Positions 15,130-18,585 of a stretch of DNA of 18,585 nucleotides are shown piece by piece. The first letter of the stretch is position 1. Each line of letters starts with the position of its first letter. Source of the stretch: Ascidiaceihabitans sp. (GTDB lineage Bacteria > Pseudomonadota > Alphaproteobacteria > Rhodobacterales > Rhodobacteraceae). Position numbers and translations under genes: made by a program. The stretch spans positions 1 to 18,585 of the forward strand of contig JALZUL010000294.1 of NCBI GenBank assembly GCA_023301665.1, given 5' to 3'. Below the pieces are notes generated by a model. The model was not told the origin of the DNA. It saw only the letters and a program-made list of their open reading frames with translations, and did no database searches.

Positions 15130-16872
15130 TCATTCAGTCAAGTCAATTTCATCTCGGTTCAGGTCTCTAACACCAATTGCAGTTTCCTGCGCCTTGGACA
15201 AAGACCACCGAATCCGCGTGGCATACTCTACTGAGCGCCCAGATAGAACAATTTGATGTGTCGCACGTGGCTTTAATCGGCCAGTTTCCAGATAAACACT
15301 TGGCTCTAGTGATAAATTAAATTTTCCGTCATGTCGCAAAACCCAGATTTCACCACTTTTCAAGGCCATCGAGACCGCCGCGCCGCCCAAATCTAGGGTC
15401 GCATCGACCTCTGGGTGCAAGTGAAACCGCACATCAAACGGGATGCCAGCAAGGCGCGTGTTATCCATTGAACGGTCAAAACGCTTCTTTTGTGTATCTT
15501 CAAGCGCGAGCAACATATCCTCACCAGCCAAGCCACGCCCATCAAAGGTAAGCTCTAGCGTACGCGCATGCGTCAGGCCGTGGATGGCCTCAAAACCATC
15601 ATGCCCCCCTTGGAACCGCAATCCATCTGGCGCGTGGCTCACTTCGATAGGCACATGTTTGGGTGCATCCACAAGTGTCTCAAGGCTGCTTGCACGATCT
15701 GCATCGCCAAGCCTCGCGCTCGAATATCCGTCTAGAATAACCGTAGAATGCGAAGGCGTTGCACGCCCTGCACGACGCCATTCCGCCCCAAACGATGCGC
15801 CGGATCCACAACTCACGACCAGTGGACGGCGCCCTGAGGTCAATTCAAAAGCCAGTGTCGACGCATGCCCGCTGCGCGACGCATCCCCACTTGGCGGCGC
15901 AGCAGCATCAACAATAACACTGGTGCGACCCGCCGAAAGACGGGCAAACCCCATAGAGAGACCATCGGCCTGACTTGTTTTCACACCAGCCGATGCCAGT
16001 GCATGATCTAACCAGCCCTCTTGCCCACGTCCCCCGCCGTGAAAACGGGCCAACCCTCCATCAGAATGGCGTAATGTCCGCAAGGTTGGTGCAATCCGTT
16101 CTATCGCATCTAGATGTGATTTTGGAATCTCATGACCGGCTTCTTCCAAAGCGGCCCCAGCCCAAGTGAGCAAGGTAAACACAGAAAGTAGCTCTTCAGG
16201 GTTACGGGTTAGCAATCCACCCTCTGAATCCACCTGAGTGGCACATTCTTTGGCGAGCGCCTTAATCGCCGGTTTCGCAAGCTCTTCCATCCCCTCAAGG
16301 GACAGGCCCGCGTAAATCATTCCAGTTAGGGCCTCAAACCGCGGCAACCCGGGGCTGGCACTGTGCCAGCGTTTTGATAAGAATGTCGTCTGTTGTGCCA
16401 GTGAGCGATAAAAAAGCTCGGAGGCGTCGGCCTCCTGCCCTCGTAATACAAAGAGCGCGTGGTTGATCCAGCGGATCAAGCGTCGCCCAGTCAGATCAGG
16501 TGTCCAACCAGCCCCGGATCCTTTGCCATATTTCTCGATCCATTCCCAAAGCCATGTTTGGGCTTTTTCCCGCGTCGATGAATCGCCAACCGCAGCCAGA
16601 TCATCCATCCATGCAAACCCATTCAACGCGTTCTCGAATGTAGGATCAGGCGAACGCACATCCCAAATCGATGTATTTGGAGCCTCAATCAAATATCCGG
16701 CAAACAGGTAATTGCCCGCGACCAGCTGCCGGCCCTTGGCAAAGCTCCCGATTGTACGTGGTTCTGGAGAGGATACAAAACCGGTTGCCGCGCGCGTACG
16801 CGTGGCCAACCGCGCATGAACGCGGTTCAGAAAGCGCGCTTTAGCCGCTGCGAAACCATTAGGGTCGGACAT
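15130..16872 (-). CDS. Heparinase II/III-like protein
   Basis: A 580-residue protein with an all-helical toroid-like N-terminal half (about 70-300) and a beta-rich heparinase II/III C-terminal domain (about 305-560). Recognisable family segments are RHSDGGLARFHGGG at 268-281, GHASTLAFEL with His336 and SHSTVILDG with His375. Family members are polysaccharide lyases, but I see no signal peptide: the N-terminus is polar and basic, so the protein appears cytoplasmic, unlike secreted heparinases. In Rhodobacterales it recurs between rsmB and purH (from memory), suggesting a conserved, possibly cell-envelope or intracellular glycan role instead of growth on heparin. The substrate is unknown. It is followed within 21 bases by purH, or overlaps it if the longer purH start is used. 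Confidence 0.88.
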   Translation of the reverse strand: MSDPNGFAAAKARFLNRVHARLATRTRAATGFVSSPEPRTIGSFAKGRQLVAGNYLFAGYLIEAPNTSIWDVRSPDPTFENALNGFAWMDDLAAVGDSSTREKAQTWLWEWIEKYGKGSGAGWTPDLTGRRLIRWINHALFVLRGQEADASELFYRSLAQQTTFLSKRWHSASPGLPRFEALTGMIYAGLSLEGMEELAKPAIKALAKECATQVDSEGGLLTRNPEELLSVFTLLTWAGAALEEAGHEIPKSHLDAIERIAPTLRTLRHSDGGLARFHGGGRGQEGWLDHALASAGVKTSQADGLSMGFARLSAGRTSVIVDAAAPPSGDASRSGHASTLAFELTSGRRPLVVSCGSGASFGAEWRRAGRATPSHSTVILDGYSSARLGDADRASSLETLVDAPKHVPIEVSHAPDGLRFQGGHDGFEAIHGLTHARTLELTFDGRGLAGEDMLLALEDTQKKRFDRSMDNTRLAGIPFDVRFHLHPEVDATLDLGGAAVSMALKSGEIWVLRHDGKFNLSLEPSVYLETGRLKPRATHQIVLSGRSVEYATRIRWSLSKAQETAIGVRDLNRDEIDLTE

Positions 16873-16953
16873 AGTGCTCTGCCTTTACGCTCTTGGGGCG
16901 TTTGGGCGCAGCATAGAGTGCAAAAGACAGCAAGTCACCAGTTTTGCCGAAGC

Positions 16954-18240
16954 TTAAGCCGCTTTCGTCAAAGCTGCGATATAGAAGCCATCCATACCCC
17001 CTAAATCTGTCCAAAAATCGGGGCGCAAACGTAAACCGCCTTCCTCAGTCACCCAAGCAGGATCAACGCCAGAGATCTCTAAGGCATCTCGCGAGACGCT
17101 CATGTCAGCGTGACGGCCCAAGGCTTCTTCAATCTGGACTTCCCCCTCATCAGGAAGAAGCGAACAGGTGCAAAACACCAACCGTCCACCCGGTTTTAAC
17201 AACCCCCAAACGTGATCCAAAATTTGTGCTTGAAGGTCTATCAACCCGCCGAATTCCGATCCATCTTTCGCATGTGGCAAATCTGGGTGGCGCCGGATCG
17301 TACCCGTAGCAGAGCACGGCGCATCCAATAAAATAGCGTCGTATTCTCCAATCAGCGTCAAAGCATCAGCAACTTGTACGTCTGCCTTTAAACCAACACG
17401 TGTCAGGTTCTCCTCAACACGTGCCATACGAGATCGCGAAATATCCACCGCTGTCACATCAGCGCCCATTGCTGCGAGCTGCATGGTTTTACCGCCGGGA
17501 GCCGCACAAACATCAAGCACTTTTTTACCTTTTGATGGTGCCAAAATACGGGCCGGAATCGCAGCCGCCGCATCTTGAACCCACCAAGCGCCCTCTGCGT
17601 AACCATCCATCGCCGATACTTGCCCCGCATCCGCCATACGCACAGAACCTGTCGGCAAGATTGTGCCACCAACGCGAGCGGCTAATGCCTCTGCGTTCCC
17701 GTCACGCGGTGTCAGATCAAGCGGTGCACCCGCAAAATGCGCAAGCTCCATCACGCCCATCGCCTCATTGCCCCACGCCTGAGCGAGCGGGCTACGCAAC
17801 CATTTGGGCATACGTGGTGCGCGCAAAGCATCCCACGCGTCAGGTCCCGAAGCAGCAACTTTGCGTAACACCGCATTGGTCAACCCCTTCATCTTTCCGT
17901 AACGCTTGTGGCCTGACACCAGCTGAACCATGGCATTCACAACACCATGAGCCGCAGCGCCCTGACACAACTCGACAGTCCCGACACGCAGAACATTGCG
18001 GATCATAAGTGGTGGATTTTTCTGCAGATGCTTATGCAAAACACGATCCGCCCGTTCCAGACCACGCAAGGTTTCCGTGGCCAAACGCTGGGCACGTGCA
18101 CGATCTGCCGGCTCCAACCGATCCAAAGCGCCTGCAGCTAAGACTTCGGACATCAATTTGCCCTCACCCAAAACCTGATCAAGCACATAAACTGCACTGC
18201 GGCGGGCCTGAACGCCTGTATCGGTGCGCTTGTCAGTCAT
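16954..18240 (-). CDS. rsmB: 16S rRNA (cytosine-C5) methyltransferase, RsmB/NOL1-NOP2-Sun family
   Basis: A SAM-dependent enzyme that makes 5-methylcytosine in 16S rRNA (C967 in E. coli). I start at the ATG at 18240 (428 residues), which has AAGGA 8 bases upstream; the open frame extends to an ATG at 18258 without a ribosome-binding site. The first 130 residues form the NusB-like RNA-binding domain. The methyltransferase domain shows the SAM loop VLDVCAAPGGKT (242-253), LLDAPCSATGTIRRHP with Cys309, and FCTCSLLPDEGE with Cys359; the two Cys are the catalytic pair of this family. It heads the long minus-strand run and is divergent from the DUF1674 gene. The 81-base gap to the heparinase-like gene has no clear terminator, so read-through is likely. 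Orthology to RsmB and not another Sun-family member rests on the NusB domain. Confidence 0.94.
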   Translation of the reverse strand: MTDKRTDTGVQARRSAVYVLDQVLGEGKLMSEVLAAGALDRLEPADRARAQRLATETLRGLERADRVLHKHLQKNPPLMIRNVLRVGTVELCQGAAAHGVVNAMVQLVSGHKRYGKMKGLTNAVLRKVAASGPDAWDALRAPRMPKWLRSPLAQAWGNEAMGVMELAHFAGAPLDLTPRDGNAEALAARVGGTILPTGSVRMADAGQVSAMDGYAEGAWWVQDAAAAIPARILAPSKGKKVLDVCAAPGGKTMQLAAMGADVTAVDISRSRMARVEENLTRVGLKADVQVADALTLIGEYDAILLDAPCSATGTIRRHPDLPHAKDGSEFGGLIDLQAQILDHVWGLLKPGGRLVFCTCSLLPDEGEVQIEEALGRHADMSVSRDALEISGVDPAWVTEEGGLRLRPDFWTDLGGMDGFYIAALTKAA

Positions 18241-18271
18241 GAAATCGATCCTTGTCATTTCGGTCTAGGGC

Positions 18272-18299
18272 TTGTCCCCAACAAGGCACGGCGTATATC
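18272..18299 (+). promoter_or_regulatory. Possible promoter of the DUF1674 gene
   Basis: TTGTCC (18272-18277) and TATATC (18294-18299) are separated by 16 bases and lie 30 bases before the start codon, giving a leader of about 23 bases. It matches sigma-70 spacing with imperfect boxes, in the short divergent gap with rsmB. Confidence 0.4.
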
Positions 18300-18328
18300 A
18301 ACGACATGCCCGCAAAGGAACCCAAACG

Positions 18329-18505
18329 ATGAGCGATATTCCAAAGGATCTACCCGACGCTGCGAAACGTGCACTGGCTGAAGCCGAAGCGCGACGCAAA
18401 GAACAAGGTGAATTCACACTGCCAGCCGAACTTGGCGGGCGCAATGGTCCCGAACCCGTTCGATTCGGCGATTGGGAAAGAAAAGGAATCGCCGTCGACT
18501 TTTAG
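18329..18505 (+). CDS. DUF1674 protein, succinate dehydrogenase assembly factor 4-like
   Basis: A 58-residue soluble protein. The first 40 residues are a charged, Ala/Lys/Arg/Glu-rich helix, and the C-terminus GPEPVRFGDWERKGIAVDF is the conserved signature of DUF1674, the bacterial counterpart of SDHAF4 (Sdh8 in yeast). In eukaryotes this factor binds the FAD-loaded SdhA and helps assemble complex II; the same role here is inferred. AAAGGA lies 9 bases before the ATG, which excludes the longer open frame beginning at 18272. It is transcribed away from rsmB. Confidence 0.9.
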   Translation: MSDIPKDLPDAAKRALAEAEARRKEQGEFTLPAELGGRNGPEPVRFGDWERKGIAVDF

Positions 18506-18539
18506 GCGAGCACAGACGCGGCGCACCCTAAAATGTCGT

Positions 18540-18560
18540 GCGGGCATTGCCCGCTCCTTT
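18540..18560 (+). terminator. Probable terminator after the DUF1674 gene
   Basis: GCGGGC - ATT - GCCCGC, a 6-bp GC stem with a 3-base loop, followed by TCCTTT, 35 bases after the stop codon. The T-tract is interrupted, so moderate confidence. The last 25 bases of the window show nothing else. Confidence 0.6.
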
Positions 18561-18585
18561 GGATCACGCCTGTCTGCTTAAAATT

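Noticed and set aside
16945..16966. Terminator after rsmB around the AAGCTT palindrome
   Set aside because: Pairing is short and interrupted, overlaps the coding end and has no T-run.
17400..18008. 202-codon open frame on the plus strand
   Set aside because: Antisense to rsmB, rich in Pro/His/Arg in the pattern of a reverse-strand shadow, without start signals.
1..18585. CRISPR array, insertion sequence, tRNA or rRNA
   Set aside because: I saw no regularly spaced direct repeats, transposase-like reading frame, terminal inverted repeats, or cloverleaf or rRNA-like sequence on either strand.

Overview
The window reads as a chromosomal segment of an alphaproteobacterium, most likely a marine Rhodobacterales (Roseobacter group) species. 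The basis is the gene run rsmB - heparinase II/III-like - purH - lspA - DUF3035 lipoprotein - paired M16 peptidases, the DUF1674 (SDHAF4-type) gene, and a two-domain ALDH16-type aldehyde dehydrogenase next to deoC (a bacterial ALDH16 has been characterised from Loktanella). Base composition is moderate by eye. I see no insertion sequence, phage gene, CRISPR array, rRNA or tRNA.

Layout. Positions 1-1151 hold the 5' part of mutL (minus strand; its end lies beyond the left edge). Positions 1363-2718 hold an NCS2 purine (xanthine/urate-type) permease on the minus strand with a clear terminator. Positions 2911-6025 hold a minus-strand three-gene operon: a DUF4173 multi-pass membrane protein, an OmpR-family response regulator and a small histidine kinase, joined by a 4-base and a 13-base overlap. 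Across a 167-base divergent region lies a plus-strand pair, deoC and the fused aldehyde dehydrogenase (6193-9603), closed by a strong hairpin terminator. From 9660 to 18240 seven co-directional minus-strand genes follow: rsmB, the heparinase-like gene, purH, lspA, the DUF3035 lipoprotein, a catalytic M16 protease and its non-catalytic partner. A short DUF1674 gene is divergent from rsmB at the right edge.

How the genes work together. deoC cleaves deoxyribose-5-phosphate to glyceraldehyde-3-phosphate and acetaldehyde, and the adjacent ALDH16 enzyme is well placed to oxidise the aldehyde; together with the purine permease they suggest use of nucleosides and nucleobases. The M16 pair looks like an obligate heterodimer exported to the periplasm. 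lspA processes lipoproteins, and its downstream neighbour is itself a predicted lipoprotein.

The most open question is the DUF4173-regulator-kinase operon. The kinase has two membrane helices with only a short loop between them, so it has almost no extracytoplasmic sensor domain, and the co-translated DUF4173 membrane protein is a candidate sensing or target partner. Several short perfect inverted repeats in the three main intergenic regions look like operators or RNA hairpins and are reported separately.
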